The notes under the pieces were generated by a model. It was not told where the DNA came from, searched no databases, and worked only from the letters and a program-made list of their open reading frames with translations. Source: Arcicella aurantiaca (GTDB taxonomy: Bacteria; Bacteroidota; Bacteroidia; Cytophagales; Spirosomataceae). Taken from it: DNA of 64,000 nucleotides. Numbering within the stretch: the stretch's first letter is position 1; each line of letters starts with the position of its first letter. A program made the translations under genes and the position numbers. The stretch covers positions 186,001 to 250,000 of the forward strand of contig NZ_QGGO01000003.1 in the NCBI RefSeq assembly GCF_003148625.1. The letters are read 5' to 3'. Below, piece after piece: positions 18,029 to 26,917 of the stretch.

Positions 18029-20311
18029 ATGAATAAGATTATAAAAAACATTACAACAGTGATGATAAGCATTGTTGTTTGGTCTCTCGTATCTACTGAT
18101 TCCGCCGCTCAGTGTAAATCAAGGGCTGCTGCTGGTGAAGTGGCTGGGCAGTTGAGTATTAATGGCAATAAAGTGGTTGTTGATGGTGACGGAAATGGTG
18201 TTGCTACTGCCTCAAATAATATTCCAATCAAAATTTGTGAAGGTGAATTAATTACACTCAAAAGTACTTTGGCTGTATCGTCAGGTACTGATGTAAATTA
18301 TTGGGTAACCAGTTTAAGTTCTTATCAGACTTTATCGGCTCCACCTATTACTCCAGTAAGTGCTTCAGCAAATTATAATCCTGCCACAGGAGGAGTGAGC
18401 GTTGACCTCAGAATGACTGATAAAACGGCATCTACTCCAGATGGAATAAGATTTTATGGTGGGCCAGGGAAATATGTTATCACACAATATCAAACTGCTA
18501 CTTCATTAGCTGGTTCTACCATTACAACGCATACTTGCCAAGTAATTGAAGTAATTGCTCCACAACAACCAGTTGCAACGGTTACAGCTTGTTCTGGGCA
18601 AGAAGTACAAATTACTTTGCCTGCCAATGCAGCCAATAATTTTGATGATTATGAAATTCAATTTAATGCAATTTCGGGTCCAGGTAATCCAATCTTAAAA
18701 ACAGGAAAGCCAGGCAGTTATCCATTTACGATTAAAAGTGGGACAACTTTGCCAGATGCTCAAGACAGAATTATTACGATAAAAGGACTTTCTGTAACAG
18801 GAGGTTGTCCTGCTCCTTTAAATAATTTGGGGCAATTTGCCATCAATGGTGCAACCATGTTTAGACCCGCAATTAGTACAATTGTTGGAACAGTTAATAA
18901 AGGAGAGTTTAAGATAGATGTGTCGGGGCAAGCGAGTTTTGGGCGAAATATTTATATGAGAGAATCCTCATCTACGTACAATTATACTACGCCTTTTAAA
19001 ACGTATGGTTCTTTGGCTGCCACTCCGTTTGAAACAACAACTTTACAAGTACCCAATGGAGATAAACAGTATTGTTTTCAAGCAGAGTCTGTTGATTTAG
19101 CTTGTGCTGCCTCATCGAATTTATTAAGTGCTGAAGAAGTTTGTACAACTCCTGCAAAGGTAACCGCCGTAAGTAATAAAAATGTGGTAGAATGGTTGCC
19201 TGCTGCTGCCCCCATAATAGGTGCATTATTTAATTATTATCAAGTAGAACGATTGAATCCTGATGGTACAACTGATAAAGTATTTCCAGCAATTACCAAC
19301 ATTTCTGAACTTAAATTAGATGATAATTCAGTGATTTGTGGACAGGAATATACTTATCGAGTGGAAACAAATTATAACCAGAAATCGCTTTCTCAAATTA
19401 TTAAAGTAAAAGCTGTTTCGGATGATGTTCCTCCTAAGATTCCAAGAGTCTTTGCTACTATGACCAACGATGCAAAAAATGCTTTTGTTCAAGGGCAGTT
19501 TGACCCATCAAATATTCCTGTCAACATTAAAGCAAATGCCTATAAATTTTACCGTGCTAATACAATCAACGGCACTTATTCGCTCTTGAATACTGGGAAT
19601 ACAGTTTTTAAAGATTTAACCGCCAACGTCGAAGATAAATCGTATTGTTATTATATGACATGGACAAACCTGTGCGATAAAGAGTCTGACCCATCTGAAA
19701 AGATTTGTACTATAAACTTAAAAGCAAGTGGAGCCGCTGTAAATTGGACAAAAGAATCTTCCATTTCACTGGGTACAGATAGTTACATAGTGCAAAGAGT
19801 TAATCCAACAAACGGAACAAATATTAAAGAATTAGCAAGTAATTTACAAAATATTTATACTTACAATACTCAGATTTTACCAGAAACGGAAGGACAAGAA
19901 ATTTATATTCAGATTGAAGCTCGTCCAGTAGGCTGGAATGTAATAGGTGGTAGTACTTTACCAACTACGCTATCAAATATTGTTAAGATTTTTAGACCCT
20001 CATTAGCTATCAGTCCGCAAATATTTACACCAAATGGAGATGGTCAAAATGATAAATTTATGGTAAGGGGTAAATTTATCAAAGAATTAAAAATGACCAT
20101 TTATGACCGTTGGGGTAATGCTATTTTTTATGAAGAATCGAATAGTTATCCAATAGAAAGCAATCAAAATGAAACAACTGTCATAGGTTGGGACGGCACG
20201 ATGAATAACGGAAATAAAGCCTTAGAAGGAAGTTATGCCTATAAGATTGAAATCATAGATACTGTCGGGCAAACAACCGTAAAAGAAGGAGCATTATTAT
20301 TGGCTTACTAA
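18029..20311 (+). CDS. Secreted protein with type IX secretion (type B) C-terminal domain
   Basis: A 760-residue exported protein with a signal peptide (about 1-27). The body is a series of beta-sandwich, fibronectin/Ig-like modules with scattered cysteine pairs. The C-terminal 95 residues are the gliding-motility/T9SS type B sorting domain: IFTPNGDGQNDKFMV, LKMTIYDRWGN, GWDGT, GSYAYKIEI. Known family biology says this domain directs passage through the outer membrane by the type IX system. No catalytic motif was found, so adhesion or matrix function is a guess. It stands alone; no PorV/PorU or gld structural genes flank it. Confidence 0.88.
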   Translation: MNKIIKNITTVMISIVVWSLVSTDSAAQCKSRAAAGEVAGQLSINGNKVVVDGDGNGVATASNNIPIKICEGELITLKSTLAVSSGTDVNYWVTSLSSYQTLSAPPITPVSASANYNPATGGVSVDLRMTDKTASTPDGIRFYGGPGKYVITQYQTATSLAGSTITTHTCQVIEVIAPQQPVATVTACSGQEVQITLPANAANNFDDYEIQFNAISGPGNPILKTGKPGSYPFTIKSGTTLPDAQDRIITIKGLSVTGGCPAPLNNLGQFAINGATMFRPAISTIVGTVNKGEFKIDVSGQASFGRNIYMRESSSTYNYTTPFKTYGSLAATPFETTTLQVPNGDKQYCFQAESVDLACAASSNLLSAEEVCTTPAKVTAVSNKNVVEWLPAAAPIIGALFNYYQVERLNPDGTTDKVFPAITNISELKLDDNSVICGQEYTYRVETNYNQKSLSQIIKVKAVSDDVPPKIPRVFATMTNDAKNAFVQGQFDPSNIPVNIKANAYKFYRANTINGTYSLLNTGNTVFKDLTANVEDKSYCYYMTWTNLCDKESDPSEKICTINLKASGAAVNWTKESSISLGTDSYIVQRVNPTNGTNIKELASNLQNIYTYNTQILPETEGQEIYIQIEARPVGWNVIGGSTLPTTLSNIVKIFRPSLAISPQIFTPNGDGQNDKFMVRGKFIKELKMTIYDRWGNAIFYEESNSYPIESNQNETTVIGWDGTMNNGNKALEGSYAYKIEIIDTVGQTTVKEGALLLAY

Positions 20312-20336
20312 AATACTTTTGTAGGAAGTCTAACAT

Positions 20337-20376
20337 AAAAAAGAAACCTTGACAGATATGTTGAGGTTTCTTTTTT
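20337..20376 (+). terminator. Terminator after the T9SS-cargo gene
   Basis: AAAAAAGAAACCT pairs with AGGTTTCTTTTTT around a 14-base loop, ending in a T-run 65 bases after the stop codon. A decayed copy of one MITE end (see 3691-3862) lies just before it at 20316-20333. Confidence 0.8.
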
Positions 20377-20428
20377 GCGTTACATTAATAGTAATTGTAA
20401 ATTGCAATAGAAATAAATCAATAATAAT

Positions 20429-20764
20429 ATGTTTGATATGATGGGAATGCTTGGAAAAGTGAAAGACCTCCAAGCCAAAATGAAAGAAGCTCAAGAATCT
20501 TTAGGCTCAATCATCGAAACAGGTGAAGCTGGAGCAGGAATGGTAAAAGCAACCGTTAATGGTAAAAAACAATTACTCAAAATTGAAATTGATGAAGACC
20601 TCATCAAGCCAGAAGACCGTGAGGTTTTACAAGATTTAATTGTAGCCGCAACCAATAATGCAATGGAAAATATTGAAGATAAAGTAAAAGCACATCTTCA
20701 AAAAGCCACGCAAGGTTTAGTGCCTAATATTCCAGGAATGGACTTAGGAGGAATGTTTTCGTAA
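20429..20764 (+). CDS. ybaB: YbaB/EbfC-family nucleoid-associated protein
   Basis: A 111-residue small DNA-binding protein of normal family length. The opening MFDMMGMLGKVKDLQAKMKE, the GMVKATVNGKKQLLKIEID strand and the ending with DLGGMF are characteristic. These dimeric proteins bind DNA and are often found near dnaX/recR; here the neighbour is an ABC ATPase gene 89 bases downstream. Cytoplasmic. Confidence 0.92.
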   Translation: MFDMMGMLGKVKDLQAKMKEAQESLGSIIETGEAGAGMVKATVNGKKQLLKIEIDEDLIKPEDREVLQDLIVAATNNAMENIEDKVKAHLQKATQGLVPNIPGMDLGGMFS

Positions 20765-20765
20765 T

Positions 20766-20850
20766 TAAGGCGTCAGGTTTTAGGAGTTAGGTTTTAGTGG
20801 TAAATGTCCGCTTTTTTCTAACACCTAATCCCCAACACCTAATCCCTTCA
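20766..20850. repeat. Short-period repeat (TTAGGTTTTAGGAGTTAGG type)
   Basis: GGTTTTAGGAGTTAGGTTTTAG (20774-20795) faces CTAACACCTAATCCCCAACACC (20819-20840) as imperfect inverted arms. It fills the gap between ybaB and the ABC ATPase gene. The same words make up the ACACCTA array at 58084-58139. Confidence 0.55.
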
Positions 20851-20853
20851 AAA

Positions 20854-21561
20854 ATGCTAAAAGTACAGAATCTAACCAAAATTTACGGTACGCAAAAAGC
20901 CGTTAATGATATATCTTTTGAAGCAAAACAAGGTGAAATTGTGGGTTTTTTAGGGCCAAACGGTGCTGGAAAATCTACCACGATGAAAATTGCTACTTGT
21001 TATTTAACTGCTACTTCGGGTACGGTTGAAGTTTGCGGTTTTGATGTTCAGCAGTCGCCAATGGAAGCTCGTCGAAATATTGGCTATTTGCCAGAGCATA
21101 ATCCACTTTATTTGGATATGTATGTGAAGGAATTTTTGGAATTTATCGGAGGAATTTACGGACTCAAAGGTCAAGACCTTCAAAGGCGAATTGCAGAAAT
21201 TATTGAGCTACTTGGACTTACCCTTGAGTACAAAAAGAAAATTGGTCAACTTTCAAAGGGGTATCGTCAGCGAGTAGGTCTTGCTCAAGCATTGATACAT
21301 GACCCCAAAGTTTTGATTTTAGATGAACCCACCACTGGTCTTGACCCTAATCAATTAGCTGAAATCAGAGGAGTTATCAGAAATATTGGGCGAGAAAAAA
21401 CCGTTATTTTTTCAACCCATATTATGCAAGAAGTAGAAGCCATTTGTGATAGAGTAATCATTATCAATCGTGGAAATATCGTGAAAGATACTTCATTGAG
21501 TAGCTTACAACAGGCAGGAAAAACAATGGAGGAGGTTTTTAGAGATTTGACTGCGAATTGA
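20854..21561 (+). CDS. gldA: ABC transporter ATP-binding protein, GldA-like
   Basis: A 235-residue ABC ATPase from the ATG at 20854; an upstream ATG at 20797 would translate the intergenic repeat and is rejected. Walker A is GPNGAGKS (34-41), the signature is LSKGYRQRVGLAQ, and Walker B with D-loop is VLILDEPTTGLDP. The segments IGYLPEHNPLYLDMYVKEFL and STHIMQEVEAICDRVIIINRG match GldA of gliding Bacteroidota closely from memory. Its expected partners GldF and GldG are not adjacent. It could instead be a generic NatA-like export ATPase. Confidence 0.75.
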   Translation: MLKVQNLTKIYGTQKAVNDISFEAKQGEIVGFLGPNGAGKSTTMKIATCYLTATSGTVEVCGFDVQQSPMEARRNIGYLPEHNPLYLDMYVKEFLEFIGGIYGLKGQDLQRRIAEIIELLGLTLEYKKKIGQLSKGYRQRVGLAQALIHDPKVLILDEPTTGLDPNQLAEIRGVIRNIGREKTVIFSTHIMQEVEAICDRVIIINRGNIVKDTSLSSLQQAGKTMEEVFRDLTAN

Positions 21562-21623
21562 GTATTGGGTGATTTATAGACTGCGACATAACTTATTAGA
21601 AGTAAAATTTAATAACTTGGCTC

Positions 21624-21668
21624 AACTTCCCGAAAGTTTAACCCCTAACGGAGTTATTTCGGGAAGTT
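21624..21668. repeat. Perfect 12-bp inverted repeat
   Basis: AACTTCCCGAAA (21624-21635) and its complement (21657-21668) enclose 21 bases. It lies just before the strong terminator at 21676 and may be part of a double terminator after the ABC gene. Confidence 0.6.
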
Positions 21669-21675
21669 CCAAAAT

Positions 21676-21712
21676 AAAAATCCCTCATTGGCTACCAATG
21701 AGGGATTTTTTT
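21676..21712. terminator. Bidirectional terminator between gldA-like and lspA
   Basis: AAAATCCCTCATTGG pairs with CCAATGAGGGATTTTT around a three-base loop. The right arm ends exactly at the lspA stop codon, so it can terminate both convergent transcripts. Confidence 0.85.
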
Positions 21713-22439
21713 ATTCTTTTGTTGAATCTGAATTTTCTTCTTTTGTATTTTCTTCAATAACAATGTTTTCTACTTTATCAGAAATTTCTTCATTGTTAAT
21801 ATTTTCTATTTTGTCAGCCGTTTCTTCAAAGCTTTCTTCAATTTCTGCTTCTTTAGGTTGCTCAAAGAATTTATTTTGGAAAATTAGGATTGTCACAACT
21901 CCGCAAAAAATAGCTGCATCAGCAAAATTAAAAATTGGAGTTGAATACCACGTTCCCCCCCAAAGTGGTACCCAGTCAGGAATCCAACCTTGGTATGGGT
22001 CAAAGAAGAACATATCAATTACTTGTCCATGAAACCAAGGAGTAGGCGAACCGGGAGGGTTATTTTCTAATAATTTTCCGTAAAACGTGCTATCAATCAC
22101 ATTGCCGATTGCTCCACCCAAAATAGCTGCAATACTCCATAAAAGTCCTTCAGGAGCTTTTCTGCTTGCCAAACGAACTAAATAATAACCAATACCAAAC
22201 ATAGCAGCCAAACGGAAAAGGCTCAATACAATTTTGGCATATCCCCCAGGAATAAAACTAAGTTCCATCCCAAATGCCATTCCTCTATTTAATACATAGT
22301 GTAACTTAAACCAATGTCCAAAAACTTCAATTTCATTGCCTTCATACATCATATAACGATGTACAGCAAGTTTAATGAGCTGGTCAATGACAATTAGTAA
22401 TAAAGTAAGCAAAAAATATTTATACGGGGAACGAAACAT
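21711..22439 (-). CDS. lspA: Lipoprotein signal peptidase (signal peptidase II) with acidic tail
   Basis: A 242-residue inner-membrane aspartyl protease that cuts the signal peptide from prolipoproteins. It has four hydrophobic segments, the first at about residues 7-25 (YFLLTLLLIVIDQLIKL). The two catalytic aspartates sit in GNVIDSTF and FNFADAAIF. The enzyme core ends near residue 190; the last 50 residues are a Glu/Asp/Asn-rich tail that LspA proteins of usual length (about 160-200) lack. The tail is probably cytoplasmic. The many predicted lipoproteins in this window are its likely substrates. Confidence 0.93.
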   Translation of the reverse strand: MFRSPYKYFLLTLLLIVIDQLIKLAVHRYMMYEGNEIEVFGHWFKLHYVLNRGMAFGMELSFIPGGYAKIVLSLFRLAAMFGIGYYLVRLASRKAPEGLLWSIAAILGGAIGNVIDSTFYGKLLENNPPGSPTPWFHGQVIDMFFFDPYQGWIPDWVPLWGGTWYSTPIFNFADAAIFCGVVTILIFQNKFFEQPKEAEIEESFEETADKIENINNEEISDKVENIVIEENTKEENSDSTKE

Positions 22440-22574
22440 AATATAGTGAACAGTTTTCAGTGAACAGTTTTCAGTTGACTATTAGTAGTAAACAAGAGCA
22501 TAAAATTACAAATGATATATAATTTTAAGATTTTGATTTACTGATAATTGTTTACTGCTAACTGATTTGTCTTG

Positions 22575-22602
22575 CAAAGATACGAAATAAAGAAGCCACA
22601 AA
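22575..22602 (-). promoter_or_regulatory. Possible promoter for lspA
   Basis: On the minus strand TATCTTTG (22582-22575) matches the -7 box. The nearest TTTG (22602-22599) is only 16 bases away instead of 19-21 and lies inside a terminator hairpin, so the assignment is weak. Confidence 0.4.
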
Positions 22603-22625
22603 TTGTGTAAATCTGTGGCTTCTTT
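22589..22625 (-). terminator. Terminator after proline dehydrogenase
   Basis: AAAGAAGCCACA (22589-22600) and its complement (22614-22625) form a 12-bp stem. It lies 24 bases past the proline dehydrogenase stop on the minus strand. Confidence 0.75.
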
Positions 22626-22648
22626 GAAATTTTTGGAATAATTAATAT

Positions 22649-23872
22649 TTACTTTCCTTGAAACATCAATCTTTTACGACGTACAATTTCTCTTTTAATT
22701 AAAGTAAATTCACGGCTTGCTTGCCCTGCTACTGAGGTATTTTCATCTGCTCTTCTGAATAAGTAAGGCATTACAGCATCAACAGGACCATAAGGAACAT
22801 ATTTTGCAACATTATAACCTGCCTTAGAAAGATTAAATGAAATATTATCAGACATTCCCAATAATTGAGCAAAGTAGAAATGGGTATCTTTTGCTTCAAC
22901 GTGGTGCTGATTCATTAAATCAACTAAAAGTTTACAACTATATTCATTATGCGTACCTACACAAATAGAGATAATTTCACGATTCTCAACAGAATATTCC
23001 ATCGCTAAATTAAAATCTCTATCAGTATCAGCTTTGGTTTCATGAACAGGCTCACAATAATTATCTTCATGAGCTCTTTGTCGTTCTTTTTCCATGTACG
23101 CACCTCTTACCAATTTTACGCCTAAGTAATAATTGTTTTTACGTGCTTGCTCAGTAGCTTGTTTCAAGTTCAATAACATTTCTTTACGATACATTTGGAA
23201 AGTATTGTAAACCACACATTTTTCGTGATTATATTTTTCCATCATTTCATAAGTCAATGTATCAATCGTATCCTGAATCCAAGATTCTTCAGCATCAACA
23301 AAAATTCTAACATTTAGGTCGGCAGCTTGTTTACAAAGCGTATTGATTCTTTCCTTAATTCTTTGGAAAGCATTTTTTTCGTCTTCATCTAAAGCTCCTT
23401 CATTCTGAACTTTCTCCAATAATTCAGCACTACCGATGCCTGTAATTTTAAATACAGCAAATGGAATTGCTAAATTATTATGAGCTTTTTCGATGGTTAG
23501 CAGAATTTCTTTTGCCGTCTTATCGAAACTTTTTTCATTATCTTCACCCTCAACGGAATAATCCAAAATTGTGCCGATATGGGATTTGTCCAAATTTTCT
23601 ATGGTTTTATTGCACTCTTGCAGATTTTCCCCTCCGCAAAATTGTTCAAACACCGTAATTTTTATTAGTTTTTTTATCGGAAAATGAAGAAAAAGGAAGA
23701 GTTTGATAAAAAAAGTCCCTAACTTTACAAGCCAATTCTGATTCATACTTGCAAAAATCAAGTATATCTTTTTTAACTGTAAGTTTGACTTGGAAGAGAA
23801 AGCGATAGAAGTATCCTCAAAACTAACTTTGGGAGACTTCAAAAAGGATTTGGTGGTTGGCATTTTGGTCAT
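22649..23872 (-). CDS. Proline dehydrogenase
   Basis: A 407-residue FAD enzyme that oxidises proline to pyrroline-5-carboxylate. The TIM-barrel landmarks are present: FVDAEESWIQD, YNTFQMYRKEML, GVKLVRGAYMEKER, CVGTHNE, and the C-terminal YVPYGPVDAVMPYLFRRADEN, which includes the substrate-binding RR motif. The start MTKMPTTKSFL precedes the family-conserved VSFEDTSIAFSSKSN stretch. The P5C dehydrogenase gene is not adjacent, so this is the one-domain form and not PutA. Confidence 0.93.
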   Translation of the reverse strand: MTKMPTTKSFLKSPKVSFEDTSIAFSSKSNLQLKKIYLIFASMNQNWLVKLGTFFIKLFLFLHFPIKKLIKITVFEQFCGGENLQECNKTIENLDKSHIGTILDYSVEGEDNEKSFDKTAKEILLTIEKAHNNLAIPFAVFKITGIGSAELLEKVQNEGALDEDEKNAFQRIKERINTLCKQAADLNVRIFVDAEESWIQDTIDTLTYEMMEKYNHEKCVVYNTFQMYRKEMLLNLKQATEQARKNNYYLGVKLVRGAYMEKERQRAHEDNYCEPVHETKADTDRDFNLAMEYSVENREIISICVGTHNEYSCKLLVDLMNQHHVEAKDTHFYFAQLLGMSDNISFNLSKAGYNVAKYVPYGPVDAVMPYLFRRADENTSVAGQASREFTLIKREIVRRKRLMFQGK

Positions 23873-24170
23873 GTTACAGACTTGATGTTCTTAATATTTA
23901 AAAAACTGAATAAATAATTTAATTGTTGATTATCAGTTTAATATGATTCAGAGTCTCGTCACTTGTTTTACAAAAACGTGCAAATATAGTATATTAGAAT
24001 AATACAAAAATACGTTTTGCCATATTAAATTTATAAGAGGGAAATTTTTATTGTATTTCCCGCATTATTTTTTTGTAAAGTAACTATAAAATTGATGATA
24101 AGTCATATTAATAAGTTACATTTTGTGATTATAAAATTGTTTTTTAAGAATAACGAATAAAGTAAACCAA

Positions 24171-25265
24171 ATGAATGCGAATTTAGACATAACGCCGATG
24201 CAGGAATGGATTAATACTGACGGCAAACCATTGATAATAGCTGGACCATGTTCGGCTGAAACCGAGGAGCAAGTGTTGGAGACTGCCAACCGTATCAAAG
24301 CGGAAGGTTACGCTCACATTATGCGTGCAGGGGTATGGAAGCCACGTACTCGTCCAGGAAGTTTTGAAGGTATGGGTGAGCCAGCTTTGCAATGGCTTGT
24401 TGAAGCTAAAAAACAAACTGGTCTTCCATTAGCTTGTGAAGTGGCAACGCCTGAACACGTAGAATTATCATTGAAATATGGTGTTGATGTATTGTGGATT
24501 GGTGCAAGAACAACTGTAAACCCTTTCAACGTTCAAGATTTAGCAGATGCTTTGAAAGGTGTGGATATTCCTGTATTAGTGAAGAACCCAGTTAACCCAG
24601 ACTTAGCTCTTTGGGTTGGTGCATTTGAACGTTTACAAAACTCAGGTTTGAAGAAATTAGGTGCTATCCACCGTGGTTTCTCAAATGCTCAGGAAACAAA
24701 ATATCGTAACTCTCCAATGTGGCAATTAGCCGTTGAGATGAAACGTTTGTTCCCGCAATTACCAATGATTGGTGACCCGTCTCACATGGCTGGAAAGCGT
24801 GCTTTATTGACGGAATTGTCTCAGAGAATTCTTGATTTGAATTACGATGGTATGATTATCGAGACTCACCGTGACCCTGATGCTGCTTGGTCTGATGCTT
24901 CTCAACAAGTTACTCCTGAAGTATTAGGGACAATGTTGCGTGAATTAGAAGTTCGTCAAGCAAATTATGGTGCAGATTTCTCTGACGAATTAGCTGCAAT
25001 GCGTGCTAAAATTGACAATGTTGACCGTGAATTAATGGAAGTATTGGCTGCTCGTATGGCAATTGTTGAGAAATTAGGAGAATATAAGCGTGATAATAAC
25101 GTAGCTGTTCTTCAACTTGACCGTTGGAAACAAGTTCATGCTGACCGTGCTAAACAAGCTTCTGGTTTAGGTTTATATCCTGAATTTGTTGAAGAATTGT
25201 TTAAATTAGTTCACTTAGAATCAATCCGTAAGCAAACTGAAGTAATGAGTTCAATTACAGCTTAA
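24171..25265 (+). CDS. Bifunctional DAHP synthase / chorismate mutase (type II)
   Basis: A 364-residue fusion acting at the entry and a branch of aromatic amino-acid synthesis. Residues about 1-265 are a class I KDPG-aldolase-fold DAHP synthase: IAGPCSAE, RAGVWKPRTRPGSFEG, IGARTTVNPF, GDPSHMAGKR, IETHRDPDAAWSDA. Residues about 275-355 are a helical AroQ-type chorismate mutase (MRAKIDNVDRELMEVLAARM). This fusion is typical of Bacteroidota and lets prephenate control the first step. It stands alone, with a strong terminator at 25368. Confidence 0.93.
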   Translation: MNANLDITPMQEWINTDGKPLIIAGPCSAETEEQVLETANRIKAEGYAHIMRAGVWKPRTRPGSFEGMGEPALQWLVEAKKQTGLPLACEVATPEHVELSLKYGVDVLWIGARTTVNPFNVQDLADALKGVDIPVLVKNPVNPDLALWVGAFERLQNSGLKKLGAIHRGFSNAQETKYRNSPMWQLAVEMKRLFPQLPMIGDPSHMAGKRALLTELSQRILDLNYDGMIIETHRDPDAAWSDASQQVTPEVLGTMLRELEVRQANYGADFSDELAAMRAKIDNVDRELMEVLAARMAIVEKLGEYKRDNNVAVLQLDRWKQVHADRAKQASGLGLYPEFVEELFKLVHLESIRKQTEVMSSITA

Positions 25266-25367
25266 TCAATGATGATTTAGCGAGTTGTGAATAAGTGATT
25301 CGTTTTATATCGATTAACGAAATTTAAGGCAAAATCACTTTAGAATTCAAACTTAAAATAAATTTGC

Positions 25368-25402
25368 AAAAAAGCTGTTCTCAATTTGAGAACAGCTTTT
25401 TT
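25368..25402 (+). terminator. Terminator after DAHP synthase/chorismate mutase
   Basis: AAAAAAGCTGTTCTCAA and TTGAGAACAGCTTTTTT form a near-perfect 17-bp stem with almost no loop, about 100 bases after the stop codon and followed by a T-rich run. Confidence 0.85.
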
Positions 25403-25453
25403 GTTTTATCCAAAGTATAATTTGCTTCTGAAAAATAAAAAAACAACAATTTA

Positions 25454-25484
25454 TCTGCATCCTCTTCTCTTTTGCTTAATTTTG
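25454..25484 (+). promoter_or_regulatory. Likely promoter for nadK
   Basis: TCTG (25454-25457, one mismatch to TTTG) lies 19 bases before TAATTTTG (25477-25484). Transcription would start near 25491, about 23 bases before the ATG. Confidence 0.55.
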
Positions 25485-25513
25485 GATAGACGAAACAAAT
25501 ACACAGAATATTA

Positions 25514-26404
25514 ATGAAAATAGCCATTCACGGGAGAAACTTTAAGGAAGAAACTAAGCCTTTCGTGCAGTCGATGTTTGATACATTGGCACAAAAAAAT
25601 ATTGAACTTCAAATTTCAGAATCTTATCAACAATTCCTTTCAGATGTTGACATAATTCATTCCAGCAATTCTTTTTATACCGATAAAGCTAATCTCTTTG
25701 ATGCTGATGTTGTATTGAGTTTGGGAGGTGACGGAACGCTTTTAGATGCAGTAACACACGTAGGCGACCGTGAAATTCCAATTTTGGGCATTAACACTGG
25801 TCGTTTAGGTTTTTTGGCAATTGTTTCTCCTGACAAAATTCAGGAAGGTTTAGCAGAAATTTTTGCAGGTAATTATTCACTCGACCAAAGAACTTTAGTA
25901 AGTATTAGTTCAAGCCTAAATGGTGAGCCATTAGACATTTTTAACGGTGTAAATTTTGGCTTGAATGAATTAGGAATCATGAAGACTGATTCGTCGTCAA
26001 TGATTATGGTGAGGGCGTATTTGAATGGTGAATTTTTAAATACTTATTGGGCTGACGGATTAATTATTGCAACTGCCACTGGTTCAACAGGTTATAATTT
26101 AAGTGTTGGTGGACCTTTAGTAATGCCAAGTTCAGATATTTTTGTGATTGCACCGATGAGTCCACATAATTTGAATGTGCGTCCTTTGGTAGTTTCAACA
26201 GATGTCGTTTTAGATTTTGAGATAGAAAGTAGAAGCAGTAATTGCTTGATTTCGTTGGATGCTCGTTCAAAAGTGGTTCATAGTAACGTGAAAATCAGAA
26301 TGGAACGAGAAAAATTCAAAGCCAATATTATTAAATTATCAGGAACCAATTTCTTAAATACCCTCAGAAGTAAACTAAACTGGGGTTTTGATGTTCGGAA
26401 TTAA
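25514..26404 (+). CDS. nadK: NAD kinase
   Basis: A 296-residue ATP-NAD kinase that makes NADP. GGDGTLLDA at 71-79 is the phosphate-binding motif, and NTGRLGFLA and ATGSTGYNLSVGGP are the other conserved blocks. Length is normal. In many Bacteroidota nadK sits in one cluster with a CBS protein, DUF6089, uppS and bamA. Here those genes are present in the window but apart (CBS at 41570, DUF6089/uppS/bamA at 8439-14020). Confidence 0.95.
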   Translation: MKIAIHGRNFKEETKPFVQSMFDTLAQKNIELQISESYQQFLSDVDIIHSSNSFYTDKANLFDADVVLSLGGDGTLLDAVTHVGDREIPILGINTGRLGFLAIVSPDKIQEGLAEIFAGNYSLDQRTLVSISSSLNGEPLDIFNGVNFGLNELGIMKTDSSSMIMVRAYLNGEFLNTYWADGLIIATATGSTGYNLSVGGPLVMPSSDIFVIAPMSPHNLNVRPLVVSTDVVLDFEIESRSSNCLISLDARSKVVHSNVKIRMEREKFKANIIKLSGTNFLNTLRSKLNWGFDVRN

Positions 26405-26468
26405 TTGTGAATTGTGAATTAGTGAATTTTGGACGAACAATATTCACTAATTCACAATTCACTAATTA
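26404..26468. repeat. Inverted short-period repeat (GTGAATTGTGAATTAGTGA type)
   Basis: TTGTGAATTGTGAATTAGTG is mirrored by CACTAATTCACAATTCAC across a 15-base centre, filling the gap between convergent nadK and hsp20. It is the same family as 15921-16037. Confidence 0.75.
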
Positions 26469-26470
26469 AA

Positions 26471-26917
26471 CTACGCTACTGCGATTTCTTTCACAGCAGG
26501 TTTTAATTCTTCTTTTTTAGGAAGACCTACGTGTAAAATACCGTCTGCATAGGTTGCTTCAATTTTATCACCATCTACATTTTTAGGCAAAGTGAAAGTA
26601 CGTTGGAAAGACGTGTAGTTAAACTCTTGGCGAGTGTATTTCTCTGTTTTTTCTTCCGAGTTTTCTTCTTGTTTTGCTGAAATTGTTAAACGGTTTTCAT
26701 GAAGACTTAATTTGAAGTCCTCTTTCTTTAAACCCGGAGCAGCAACTTCAATCTGGAAGCCGTTTTCGCTTTCTTTTACGTTTACCGCTGGAATATTATT
26801 ATAACTTACGTTGTTGAATGATTTTGATGGAAACATGGTATCTAATTGGTTAAATAATTTGTTGAAATCTGCATTTAAAAAGTTAGCTGTTGGTTGGTTA
26901 AATCTTACAAGTTTCAT
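26471..26917 (-). CDS. Small heat-shock protein (Hsp20/alpha-crystallin)
   Basis: A 148-residue ATP-independent holdase chaperone. The alpha-crystallin domain spans about 45-140 and shows VKESENGFQIEVAAPGLKKEDFKL, the strand NRLTISA, and the conserved FTLPKNVDGDKIEATYADGIL with the following HVGLPK. Length and start are normal. No CIRCE or other heat-shock operator was recognised upstream. Cytoplasmic. Confidence 0.93.
   Translation of the reverse strand: MKLVRFNQPTANFLNADFNKLFNQLDTMFPSKSFNNVSYNNIPAVNVKESENGFQIEVAAPGLKKEDFKLSLHENRLTISAKQEENSEEKTEKYTRQEFNYTSFQRTFTLPKNVDGDKIEATYADGILHVGLPKKEELKPAVKEIAVA

Noticed and set aside
21569..21760. 63-codon plus-strand ORF between gldA-like and lspA
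   Set aside because: It reads through two hairpins and into the antisense of lspA, with no homology features.
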